A stretch of DNA of 64,000 bases from the NCBI GenBank assembly GCA_025057645.1, contig JANXBJ010000003.1, positions 1 through 64,000 on the forward strand, read 5' to 3'. A program made the translations under genes and the position numbers. Each line of letters begins with the position of its first letter. Positions within the stretch are counted from its first letter, which is position 1. The notes beneath the pieces were generated by a model. It worked only from the letters and a program-made list of their open reading frames with translations. It did no database searches and had not been told where the DNA came from. Positions 33,066-41,965 of the stretch are shown piece after piece. Source of the stretch: Anaerolineales bacterium. GTDB lineage: Bacteria; Chloroflexota; Anaerolineae; Anaerolineales; UBA4823.

Positions 33066-34925
33066 GTGACGGACGAAGTCTTGCTGCGGGAGGCCATTGA
33101 GGCTGTTCGCGAGCAGAAATTCGACCGCGCCCGCGATCTCCTGACTCGTCTGTTGCGTAACGATCAGAACAATCCGACTTATTGGCTGTGGATGAGCGCA
33201 GCCGTCCAAACCCCAAAAGAAAGACGCTATTGCCTTGAAACGGTTTTGCGCCTTGACCCTACTCATGAGCAGGCCAAGCAAGGCTTGGCTCTACTAGGCA
33301 TCTCTGAAGCGGAGATCGGCACTCGCCCTCTTTCCTTGCCACGTCGCAAATGGGACGTGGAAGAGCGCATCGCTCTCTCCCCGCAAGAGGAGAAGGACGG
33401 ACGGAAGACGTTTCGGCGAGGCAGAGTAGGGTTCGGCGCGATCCTACTGACCTTGTTGATCTTCGTAGGATGGGGACTTGCGCTGATGATCCCTCGAAGA
33501 GCTGTCCCAACGGTGGTCTTTCCCACGCGCACCCCCGGCCCGCCGCCGACGTTTACGCCCACACCGACCTACATTGGCTTCGTGGCCCCTCTTTCCTCTG
33601 AAAGTCTAGCGCAACCTACACCGTTATGGATGCTTCTGGAGGCAACCTACACCCCTACGCCCCTATACGTCAATACCCCTCATCCTGTGTCTGAAGCGTT
33701 TCGTGCTGGATTAGTGGCTTATCACCAAGGCGCATGGGACAGGGCGATTGCTTTCTTTGAACAGGCCCAAGAAATCGAGCCTCAAGCTGCGGATATCGCC
33801 TATTACCTGGGAGAGACCTTTCGCCTGATGGGAGAACCGCACCGGGCTTTGGAGGCATATGCCCAAGCTCTGCGACTGAATCCGAGCTTTGCACCTGCTC
33901 TGTTGGGGCGCGCTCGGGCAAACCTCTCTCTCAACCCCGGAAGTGACGTCCTGCCGGATTTGAACCAAGCCTTGCAAATCGACCCCAATCTGGCCGAGGC
34001 CTACCTGGAGAGGGCGAAGGTTTACCTGAAGTTGGAAGAAGTGGAAAAGGCCCTGCAAGATGCGGACAAGGCGGAGGAACTATTGCCCTCTTCGCCGTTG
34101 CCGCCCCTGATGCGGGCGCAGATTTTGCTCCAACAGGGAAACGTCCAACAAGCTTATCAGGAGGCGCAAAAGGCCTATGCGCGCGACCGCACGCTTCTGG
34201 AAGCTTACCGCCTGTTGGGCGAAACGGCCCTGCTGAATGGTGAGCTCGAGCAAGCTCGGGAGGTGCTGCAAATCTATCTTGAGCACGAAAGAGAGGATAG
34301 CGCTGCATATACCTTATATGCCAGAGCGCTGATCGACCTGGGTGAAGAGAAGGACCTGATTGACGCCATGATGGTCGGGCTGCCCTCGTCTGAGGGGAGA
34401 AAAGAAGCTTTGCAAGCGCTGGACCGTGCCCTTGCGCTGGAACCGGATAATGCTTGGGCGCGCATAGCGCGCAGTTGTCTCTTTCTCGAACTCGATGAGG
34501 GACAAAAAGCTGTGAACGATCTTACCGAGGCACGCCCTCTTCTGTTCCAGAGAGCAAATGCCCAAAAGGACCCGCTTTGGTTTGCTTACCACCTTGCTCT
34601 AAGCCGCGCCCTTTTGGAAGCTGGTCGATTGGAAGCGGCGGAAAAGCAGTTTAACTATGCGGCAGAATTTGCAAAGAGTAACCGCGAAAAGGCTGCTCTA
34701 TACTATTGGCGCGGACGAGTTTATCTTGCTCTTGAGCAGAAAAGTTTGGCTCAGCGCGATTGGGCAGCTTTGCTTAAGCTGCCTCCCCAGGAAGTGCCGC
34801 TTGAGTGGCGACGCGCAGCGCAGAGCTTTCTGGTGACACCAACCCATACCTCCTTGCCATGGCGTGCTTCCCCCACCCCACAACGCACTCCTTCGCCGAC
34901 TCTTGCAAGGACTGCTACTCCCTAA
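33066..34925 (+). CDS. Membrane-anchored TPR protein
   Basis: 619-aa protein of unknown function. The N-terminal 100 residues contain helical TPR-like repeats, followed by one transmembrane helix (FGAILLTLLIFVGWGLALMI, about 118-137) and a Pro/Thr-rich spacer. About ten TPR units run from residue 215 to 590 (for example AADIAYYLGETFRLMGEPHR), and the tail is Pro/Thr-rich. GTG 33066 behind GAGGGG is preferred to TTG 33054, which overlaps the M50 stop. It sits between a membrane protease and a histidine kinase, so a scaffold or assembly role at the membrane is a reasonable inference. Confidence 0.8.
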   Translation: MTDEVLLREAIEAVREQKFDRARDLLTRLLRNDQNNPTYWLWMSAAVQTPKERRYCLETVLRLDPTHEQAKQGLALLGISEAEIGTRPLSLPRRKWDVEERIALSPQEEKDGRKTFRRGRVGFGAILLTLLIFVGWGLALMIPRRAVPTVVFPTRTPGPPPTFTPTPTYIGFVAPLSSESLAQPTPLWMLLEATYTPTPLYVNTPHPVSEAFRAGLVAYHQGAWDRAIAFFEQAQEIEPQAADIAYYLGETFRLMGEPHRALEAYAQALRLNPSFAPALLGRARANLSLNPGSDVLPDLNQALQIDPNLAEAYLERAKVYLKLEEVEKALQDADKAEELLPSSPLPPLMRAQILLQQGNVQQAYQEAQKAYARDRTLLEAYRLLGETALLNGELEQAREVLQIYLEHEREDSAAYTLYARALIDLGEEKDLIDAMMVGLPSSEGRKEALQALDRALALEPDNAWARIARSCLFLELDEGQKAVNDLTEARPLLFQRANAQKDPLWFAYHLALSRALLEAGRLEAAEKQFNYAAEFAKSNREKAALYYWRGRVYLALEQKSLAQRDWAALLKLPPQEVPLEWRRAAQSFLVTPTHTSLPWRASPTPQRTPSPTLARTATP

Positions 34926-34934
34926 ACGACCCTG

Positions 34935-36434
34935 ATGGAAAACCCATTCTCCTCTGAGGACCCCGCTCTCGCAGCTCCTAAGGTCGCCCACCCGAGGCAA
35001 AACGTTTTGCGGGGAGGTCCTGCTTTACGGCGCACTCTTTTTGTAGGATTTTTGATTCTAGCGCTCCTAGTTCTCTTGCCCTCCCAGCGCCCAGATCGCT
35101 ATTGGCTCAGTGCCATGGCGTTGCTCTCCATCCTCTTAGCGGAGACGGCCCTCAGCTTGCGTGAGTTGCGACAAAGGGCCCGGGAGCGGGACCAACAGCT
35201 CTCCACCCTAAGTGCCATCAGCCAGGCGATGCAAAATGCTACCCAACTTGATGAGATTCTGGTGATGATTCAACAACGCGTGCGTCAACATCTTGGGGTG
35301 GATAACTTCTACGTTGCCCTATACGACGAGCCGAACAATCGAATCTGGTATCCTATGGCGGTCAAGGGCGGACAGATTGTCTACTGGGCCGTGCGCCCTC
35401 TGACAAACCGGCTGACCGACAGGGTTATCCTAGAACGGCGCCCCCTCCTTTTGTCTGGACAAGCTCATCGGGAGCTGGAGCGGATTGGATTGCCTCTGGG
35501 AGAAGAGCCGCTTTCGGCTTGGATGGGTGTGCCCTTACTGATGAATGACCGTGCTATAGGTTGCCTAGCCGTTTTTTCCTATTCTCCTCTGACCTCTTTT
35601 TCTTATGAGGATCTTGGGTTTCTCCAGACCCTCGCCGGACAGGTGGCAGTTGTAGCGCAGAACCGCTTGCTCAGTGAACAAATCCAGCAGAGTGAACAGC
35701 GCCTTCAAAAAATGAGCCTTCAGAGCCGCCAGCGCGAATTGCTCACCGAAACCCTGGTGCATGATTTGCGTTCCCCGATCGGAACTGTCCTTAATGCTTT
35801 GGAAGTGATTGCCACAACAGTTGAGGATGAGGAAGTTCCTCCTAAGGAGACCTTGCTCCGTGCAGTAGAGATTGCTCGGCAAGGCGCAACCCGTTTGCTC
35901 AAACTGACGGATCGCGTTCTTGAGATTGCTCGCATGGAAGAGGGGGATGTTGAGCTGCATAGACAACCTATCTCTGTTTCAGAATGGCTCTTTGCAATTT
36001 ATCAAGAGTATCAACCGCGTTGTGCCAAGGAACGGTTGGCTTTTCGCCTTCACCTTGGTGCAGATTTGCCGGTGTTGGATGGGGATGAGGAAAAGCTGAG
36101 CCGCGTACTGCGCAACCTTCTGGATAATGCAATAAACTTCACCCCGCACGGCGGCGAGATCCGCTTGTCTGCTTTCGTGCCGCAGAGAGGCCAGTTGAGG
36201 CTCCAAGTAGAAGATACAGGTCCGGGCATTCCTCCCGCCGATCGTGAAAAAGTATTCGAACGGTTTTATCAGGTTTCTGGACAGCCGGCAAAGCAACGTG
36301 GCACGGGTTTAGGATTGACCTTTTGTAAGCTAGTGGTTGAAGCGCATGGGGGAGAGATTTGGGTCGAGAGCTCGCCTGAGGGCGGTTGCCGCATGGTCAT
36401 TCAGTTTCCGACTCAGCCTTTAGAGGCTGCCTGA
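34935..36434 (+). CDS. GAF-domain sensor histidine kinase
   Basis: 499 aa: two transmembrane helices in the first 75 residues, a coiled linker, a GAF domain (about 90-245), then HisKA with the phospho-accepting His in LVHDLRSPIG and a HATPase with N-box NLLDNAINFTP, G1 DTGPGIP and G2 RGTGLGL. No response regulator gene follows. It starts 9 nt after the TPR gene, so the M50-TPR-kinase set is one operon. Its last 22 bp overlap the 3' end of a convergent histidine kinase gene. Confidence 0.92.
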   Translation: MENPFSSEDPALAAPKVAHPRQNVLRGGPALRRTLFVGFLILALLVLLPSQRPDRYWLSAMALLSILLAETALSLRELRQRARERDQQLSTLSAISQAMQNATQLDEILVMIQQRVRQHLGVDNFYVALYDEPNNRIWYPMAVKGGQIVYWAVRPLTNRLTDRVILERRPLLLSGQAHRELERIGLPLGEEPLSAWMGVPLLMNDRAIGCLAVFSYSPLTSFSYEDLGFLQTLAGQVAVVAQNRLLSEQIQQSEQRLQKMSLQSRQRELLTETLVHDLRSPIGTVLNALEVIATTVEDEEVPPKETLLRAVEIARQGATRLLKLTDRVLEIARMEEGDVELHRQPISVSEWLFAIYQEYQPRCAKERLAFRLHLGADLPVLDGDEEKLSRVLRNLLDNAINFTPHGGEIRLSAFVPQRGQLRLQVEDTGPGIPPADREKVFERFYQVSGQPAKQRGTGLGLTFCKLVVEAHGGEIWVESSPEGGCRMVIQFPTQPLEAA

Positions 36435-39400
36435 GCGGTTCCGGCGCTACCGGTCTGGGAGGGGGGTTGGCGGATTGGCAAAGCGAGGTAGAAAGTTGAG
36501 CCGCGGCCAAGCTGACTTTCTACCCAGGTGCGTCCGTGGTGCCGTTCGGCAACGGACTTAACAATTGCTAGCCCTAGACCCGCACCGCTGCTTTGGGAGT
36601 CTTGGCGCTTGACGCGGAAGAACTTATCGAACAGGCGTGGTTGGTCGATCGGCGCAATGCCAATACCGGTGTCGCGCACCGCAAAGAGGATTTGATCTTC
36701 CTTTGCTTGCGCGCTGAGCTGCACTTTCCCCCCTGTCTCCGTGAATTTGATGGCGTTGTCGAGGAGGTTATATAGAGCTTGGCTCACCAATGTAGCGTCC
36801 ACTTCGATCAGGGGCAGGCCTTCGGCCGGCAAATCGATGGAAAGGTGGATTTGCTTCTGATTGGCTTGAAGTTGAACGTTGCTAATCGCCTTCTCGACCA
36901 GATCTTTGGGGGCAACAAGTTCAAGCTGCAAACCAATTCCGGCTTCGATCCGCCCCAAATCGAGCAGATTATTCACTAAGCGGCTCATGTTTCCAACGGC
37001 AAGCAGAATCTTCTGCACGTAGCTCGATTGATGCTCGTTCAAGGAGCCGGCCATCTCTAGCATAGTGGCATATCCTCGGATCAGGGTCAACGGGGCACGC
37101 AAATCGTGGGAGACGTTGGCAACAAATTCCGATTTGAGCTTGTCAAGCTCTTTGAAGTGCGTGATATCGCGCAGCAAGCAGACCCGATTGACCAGACGTC
37201 CTTCGGCATATACATTGGAGATTGTGGCAAAGTAGACTTTACCGTTAGGTAAGGTAAGCTCAATCGACTGGGGACTTTCGTCTGTTGCGCGTATTAGCTC
37301 ATAGAGTTCTTGAGGCAGGCGGACTTGTGTGCCAGAGACAAGTAGCTCCCTTGTGGCGGAGAATGCCTGTAACGCAGCGGGGTTTACCAAAGAGACTCGG
37401 CCTTGGATGTCGGTGACGACAATCGGATCTGAAGTAGAAGCTAAGATCGCTTCTAGGCGCTTACGCCCGATTTCAGCGGTCAAAAAGTGGCGTGCATTCG
37501 CCACGGCTAAAGCGGTTTGGCCGGCCAGGGTGGCGATGAAACGAAGTTCCTCTTCGGTAAAGTTATGAGGGAGGTCAAATGCCAGCCACAAAGCTCCTAC
37601 GGTTTCATTTTGCAGCTTGAGCGCTACGGCAACCAGCGCCTCGGGAATGGGGGCATGCGGTGGATAGGTTAGCAGCCGCGGACGAAAGGGATGAGGGAAA
37701 ATGAGGCGTTCCTGTTGACGACAGAGGTTGAGAATTTGATCATCTAGATCAGCATAAAGTTGGGCAGCGTGCCCGTCAGCAAAGACCGTCAGGCGATTCT
37801 CCCCTTTATCTAAGCTCGGTAATGCGCCGGGGGCTAGGACAATGCGCGCCGAAGCTGCGCCCAGATCGAGAGTCGCTTCGAGGATGGGGCGAACGGCTTG
37901 ACTCAAGTCCAGATTAGAAGCCACCCCTTGGCTGACCCACAACAAGCGGTTGAGCTCTTCCAAGCGTGACTTCAGGCTTATGCGCATGGTCTCAAAGGCG
38001 GCCCGCAGACGTCCTTCCTCATCTTCTCCTTTGACTTCGATCGACTTGTCCAAATGTCCTTCGGCAATGCTCGCAGCTTGCTCGGCGAGAAGCTGGAGAG
38101 AAGAGGCAACCTGACTCAGGTTGAAGTAGAGGTATAGGAGAGCACCGCTGCCCAGGAGGAACGTTGTGACTAAGATCGGTGCTGCAATGTTAATAGCTAG
38201 CTGTTGAGCTTGACGGGCAGGCAAACTTAAGACCACCGTCCACGGTCGCCCGCGGGCGGACTGAATATATACTAGGCGACGGGTTCCGTCCGGCGCAGTT
38301 TCGTCGAGCAAAGTCTCGTGCAAGTCGAGTCGTCCGGGGTAGGATTCCATCAAGCGGCTGGTTTGGGGGTGGAAAAGGATCAGACCGTTCTCGTCGAGGA
38401 GGATTCCCTCTCCCTGATACTGCTTCATGTCGCGCAGGATGTTGAGCAGAGATTGGGTAATTGGGTTGACACTCAGGGATGTGCGTCCGATAAGCACTCG
38501 TTGAGTATTGCCTTGGTCGTCCTGGAGGGCAGCGATAAAGGAGACTTGAGCTGCATCCTCGCCGCTCTGAGGTGGAGCGGAATACGTTTGGAAAGGGACT
38601 CCGCCGAGCGCCAACCGAATGCCCATTTGCTCGGCAACCAAAGCACCACTGCGGTTGTAGTCACCTTGAGGATAGCCAGCGATGCTTTCGCCTTGTTGGT
38701 TAAGAAGATAGAGTTGGGTAAAGAAAGGCACAGCTCGCAGATGTTCCTGCAAGTAGTTCTCGACTTCGCTCGGTGATCCGCTGACCAAACGTCGGTCTTG
38801 AGCAATTCTCTGGATCATGTTCTGGCCCACTTCTAGGAAATACGGGATGCTCTCGGACGAAAGTTGGGAGATCCCTTGCAGGCGGTCGGCGATCATCCGC
38901 CGCGCAGCACTTTCGGAGACTCGCCAAACGATGACGCTCAGGAAGAGGGTGACCAATAGGACCAGCGGCAGAAAAAGGTAAATGAACCGGGCCGACAAGC
39001 TTCTTTCAGCCGGCGAAGGGGCGAGCGTCGTTCTGCTTTCGCGGTGTTTGATGGCAACTAGGTAACCCACCTCGGTGAGGAGACCACCGCTCCATAGCAT
39101 TCCTGCTGTTGCTACCGCAGAGTGAGGCAGATTAGTCAGGACATAATCTAAGCGCACCGCTATGGAGCCGTCCACCTGCCAAATGCGTGTCATCAGGAAA
39201 ATCGGCGGACTCACCCCGGAGAGCACGAGCCCTGCCATAAACGGATGTCGCAGAGCGCGATAAAAGAAGGTGCGATAACGCTGGCGCACCATTGCGCTAA
39301 AACACGCCGCGTAGAATAAGTATTCCAGGGGGGTGAAGATGCTATGGGTTGACCACACCATCAGGAGCAGCCCGCTGACTCCAGCCACAATGAGGGCGGG

Positions 39401-39751
39401 GAAAACGCCGTAAAGCCCGGCAACGATCATCCAGGGAAGGGCAGCGAAGAACATCAACGCCGCAGCAGCGGCTTGGATCGGCAGGCCCGGGGGAGGCAGT
39501 GCATCCCTAGCCGTCAATTGAATCCCCACAAACAGGGTCATTAGGGTAGAAGCGAAAGCCGCTACGAGGGTTACCCCCAATATCTCCCTTTTCCAAGGTG
39601 CAGAGTATTTGCGCCAGCGATAGATGATCCAACCCAAGAGCAGAACAGTAACAGAGCACGTTGCAAGGAGAAGCAAGCGAGATGACCAACTTAGGGGCAA
39701 GGCTAAGTAGGCCGGTAGTTGGATTAGGGAAAGAAGCCATTCGACTTGCAT
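36413..39751 (-). CDS. Large multi-domain sensor histidine kinase (Cache-HAMP-GAF-PAS)
   Basis: 1112-aa membrane sensor. About seven hydrophobic helices occupy the first 270 residues (MASE-like). An extracellular dCache-like domain spans about 300-520, then a transmembrane helix, HAMP (about 545-595), GAF (600-760) and PAS (770-880). HisKA has the His in NVSHDLRAPLT and HATPase has NLLDNAIKFTE, DTGIGIAP and GAGLGLAIVK. It is last gene of the eight-gene membrane glycosylation block, 18 nt after plsC. That position suggests it may sense envelope state, though the cognate regulator is not here. Confidence 0.9.
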   Translation of the reverse strand: MQVEWLLSLIQLPAYLALPLSWSSRLLLLATCSVTVLLLGWIIYRWRKYSAPWKREILGVTLVAAFASTLMTLFVGIQLTARDALPPPGLPIQAAAAALMFFAALPWMIVAGLYGVFPALIVAGVSGLLLMVWSTHSIFTPLEYLFYAACFSAMVRQRYRTFFYRALRHPFMAGLVLSGVSPPIFLMTRIWQVDGSIAVRLDYVLTNLPHSAVATAGMLWSGGLLTEVGYLVAIKHRESRTTLAPSPAERSLSARFIYLFLPLVLLVTLFLSVIVWRVSESAARRMIADRLQGISQLSSESIPYFLEVGQNMIQRIAQDRRLVSGSPSEVENYLQEHLRAVPFFTQLYLLNQQGESIAGYPQGDYNRSGALVAEQMGIRLALGGVPFQTYSAPPQSGEDAAQVSFIAALQDDQGNTQRVLIGRTSLSVNPITQSLLNILRDMKQYQGEGILLDENGLILFHPQTSRLMESYPGRLDLHETLLDETAPDGTRRLVYIQSARGRPWTVVLSLPARQAQQLAINIAAPILVTTFLLGSGALLYLYFNLSQVASSLQLLAEQAASIAEGHLDKSIEVKGEDEEGRLRAAFETMRISLKSRLEELNRLLWVSQGVASNLDLSQAVRPILEATLDLGAASARIVLAPGALPSLDKGENRLTVFADGHAAQLYADLDDQILNLCRQQERLIFPHPFRPRLLTYPPHAPIPEALVAVALKLQNETVGALWLAFDLPHNFTEEELRFIATLAGQTALAVANARHFLTAEIGRKRLEAILASTSDPIVVTDIQGRVSLVNPAALQAFSATRELLVSGTQVRLPQELYELIRATDESPQSIELTLPNGKVYFATISNVYAEGRLVNRVCLLRDITHFKELDKLKSEFVANVSHDLRAPLTLIRGYATMLEMAGSLNEHQSSYVQKILLAVGNMSRLVNNLLDLGRIEAGIGLQLELVAPKDLVEKAISNVQLQANQKQIHLSIDLPAEGLPLIEVDATLVSQALYNLLDNAIKFTETGGKVQLSAQAKEDQILFAVRDTGIGIAPIDQPRLFDKFFRVKRQDSQSSGAGLGLAIVKSVAERHHGRTWVESQLGRGSTFYLALPIRQPPSQTGSAGTAQAASKG

Positions 39752-39769
39752 CCCGCTGCCCCGCTCCTC

Positions 39770-40513
39770 CTAGAGCCATTCTAGAGTGGTCTGGGTTGCT
39801 TGATCGAGCTGGCCATACACGCCGCGTAGTTCGGGCGGCAGGAGGGCAGCCAGGACATACATTGCTTCATCGGTCATCAGACGCAGTTCTTCTCGGGTGG
39901 GACGCCTTAGGCGGGGATGGTAGCGGAAAGGCTTGCCAAATCGCACCTGGACACCGGGTTGTTTCCAGCGGCGAGAGGTGCGCAGGGCGGGGAATCCCAC
40001 TGTTCCCCAAATGGCAGTGGGAATTAGCGGCGCACCGCTGCGCGCTCCCAGGTAGGCAATACCCTCTTTTGCCGGAGCGAGGGCTGGTCGCCGAGTGCCT
40101 TCTGGTGCAATTAGCACAATCTCTCCGGCCTGCAATACTTCCAGGGCCTGCTGTACGGCGCGGCGGTCGAACTCTTCGCGACGCACCGGAATCACTCCCC
40201 AAATGCGCGGGATCAGGCCGATTAGGGGATAATTATACACCTCGATTTTAGCAAGGGGCACGATGTTGCGCGACACAACATGGACGACCACCAGGGGATC
40301 GACAAAGGCAATGTGATTGATGTAGAGAATAGCTGGACCCTCGGCAGGGACGTTTTCGATACCCTCTACTCCATCGAGCTTGACCAACAGGGTCATCCCG
40401 ATGGTGCGCAGAAGAAAACGTAGAACACGCCTTTGGGCTTCCCAGCGCATGTGGTTATAGCGCAGGGAGGTGGAGTGGGGCAGAGAAGCGTTCAGCGTGT
40501 TTTGGCTATCCAT
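39770..40513 (-). CDS. PlsC-family 1-acylglycerol-3-phosphate acyltransferase (copy 2)
   Basis: 247-aa membrane-associated acyltransferase of the PlsC family, which converts lysophosphatidate to phosphatidate. The catalytic HX4D motif is NHIAFVDP at about residue 81. The substrate motif block is APEGTRRPAL and the third block is PLIPTAIWG. Overlaps the upstream plsC copy by 8 bp. The two neighbours differ enough to suggest different acyl or lyso-lipid acceptors; one may acylate a glycolipid. Confidence 0.9.
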   Translation of the reverse strand: MDSQNTLNASLPHSTSLRYNHMRWEAQRRVLRFLLRTIGMTLLVKLDGVEGIENVPAEGPAILYINHIAFVDPLVVVHVVSRNIVPLAKIEVYNYPLIGLIPRIWGVIPVRREEFDRRAVQQALEVLQAGEIVLIAPEGTRRPALAPAKEGIAYLGARSGAPLIPTAIWGTVGFPALRTSRRWKQPGVQVRFGKPFRYHPRLRRPTREELRLMTDEAMYVLAALLPPELRGVYGQLDQATQTTLEWL

Positions 40514-41222
40514 GGTCTAATCCTTCTTCGAGTGGAAGCGAAAAGTTGGAATAAACGCCGCGGTATTCGGGGGGCAGAAGGGCGGCAATTGCTAACATCA
40601 CCTGATCGGCATTGCGCTGGCGCGCTCGGCGACGGGCCTTGCCTTTGGCGGGAAGCGGCGGTAGATAAAGCGGTTTCCCGATGTTCATTTCCAAGCGAGG
40701 CCGTTCAAGGCGCAAGACGCGCAGCAAGAAGTCGGCGGTGGCACCGACAATCCCTACAGGCACCACAGGTACTCTAGCTTTCTCCACTAAGAAAGCAATC
40801 CCCGGGTAAGCGCGGCACAAGCCAGGACGGTGCGTTCGACCGCCTTCTGGGGCAATGAGCAAGGGTGTACCCCTGGCAAGAACGGAGAGACCCTGTTCTA
40901 GAGCTCTGCGGTCGTAACGATTACGGTGAATCTGGATTCCATAATACAGATGGGCAAAAATATTCTGTCCCATGCGCTGCCAGACTTCCACAGCTCCGAT
41001 TGCTTCTAGCTCGGTTGGCCAAAAAGTTAGTAAAAACGGCACGTCGTAGAGAGAGACGTGGTTGAAGGCGACAACGTATGCACCGTTCTTGGGTACGTTT
41101 TCCATGCCCTGAATATGCATGGAACTGAGTAGAAAATATAAAGAGCGGAAGATGGGGCGCATAATCTGTCGCGCCACGCGGTTGATGCGCGGCACGCGAT
41201 ACGAGAAGGCTCGATCGTTCAT
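40506..41222 (-). CDS. PlsC-family 1-acylglycerol-3-phosphate acyltransferase (copy 1)
   Basis: 238-aa PlsC-family enzyme. HX4D is FNHVSLYDVP near residue 70, followed by APEGGRTHRPG (an EGGR variant of the usual EGTR) and VPVVPVGIVG. It follows cmk after 20 nt. A cmk-plsC neighbourhood is common in bacteria and links nucleotide activation (CTP for CDP-diacylglycerol) with phosphatidate synthesis. Confidence 0.9.
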   Translation of the reverse strand: MNDRAFSYRVPRINRVARQIMRPIFRSLYFLLSSMHIQGMENVPKNGAYVVAFNHVSLYDVPFLLTFWPTELEAIGAVEVWQRMGQNIFAHLYYGIQIHRNRYDRRALEQGLSVLARGTPLLIAPEGGRTHRPGLCRAYPGIAFLVEKARVPVVPVGIVGATADFLLRVLRLERPRLEMNIGKPLYLPPLPAKGKARRRARQRNADQVMLAIAALLPPEYRGVYSNFSLPLEEGLDHG

Positions 41223-41242
41223 AGCTTTGATGGCTTCCTTGC

Positions 41243-41965
41243 TTAGAGATTTTCCCTTTTCTGTGAGTGTACGATGTGTAAGACCAGCTCAAGTACCTGC
41301 TCGATATCCTTGTCATTTGAGTCGATGCGGATGGCGTCTGCGGCCGGCCGTAAAGGGGCGACTGTTCGGGTAGAGTCGATCCGGTCCCGTTCGCGCATGG
41401 ATTGTAAGACTTCCTCATACTCAACGTGTTCACCTCGTGCTTGCATTTCTTTAAAACGGCGCCGGGCACGTTCTTCTGGGGAGGCATCTAAGTAGATTTT
41501 GATTCCGGCTTCCGGCAAGACCACTGTGCCAATATCTCTTCCTACCATAACGACTTTGCCACGCAACCCGATGCGGCGCTGTTGGAGGCTCATCGCCCTT
41601 CGTACGCCGGGATAAGAGGAGACAATCGAGACGTAGGCATCCACCTGAGGATGCCGAATAGCCCAAGTGATATCTTGGTCTCCGATCCACACGTCATAGG
41701 CTCTGCCATCCCTCTTTGAAGGGGGCGTCACTTCGATTGGCACTTTCTCGGCCAGAGCAGTAAGTGTTTCTTCATCTTCTACGGAAATTCCCTGTTGGAG
41801 CGCCAGCCAGGTTAGGGCGCGATACATTACGCCGGTGTCAAAGTAAAGATAGCCTAGAGCCTCGGCCAGCCGTTGGGCAAGGGTCGATTTACCTGAAGCG
41901 GCGGGGCCGTCAATGGTGATGATCTCTCGAGGGTCAAACTCCTGCGGGGCTTTAGGGTTGGTCAA
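41243..41965 (-). CDS. cmk: Cytidylate kinase
   Basis: Phosphorylates CMP and dCMP. 240 aa. The P-loop is IDGPAASGKSTLAQRLA near residue 20, then YLYFDTGVMYRALTW, the insert characteristic of bacterial CMP kinases, and GRDIGTVVLPEAGIKIYLDASPEERARRR. Start ATG at 41965 overlaps the end of the upstream glycosyltransferase-like gene by 14 bp, so translation is coupled. Confidence 0.96.
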   Translation of the reverse strand: MTNPKAPQEFDPREIITIDGPAASGKSTLAQRLAEALGYLYFDTGVMYRALTWLALQQGISVEDEETLTALAEKVPIEVTPPSKRDGRAYDVWIGDQDITWAIRHPQVDAYVSIVSSYPGVRRAMSLQQRRIGLRGKVVMVGRDIGTVVLPEAGIKIYLDASPEERARRRFKEMQARGEHVEYEEVLQSMRERDRIDSTRTVAPLRPAADAIRIDSNDKDIEQVLELVLHIVHSQKRENL

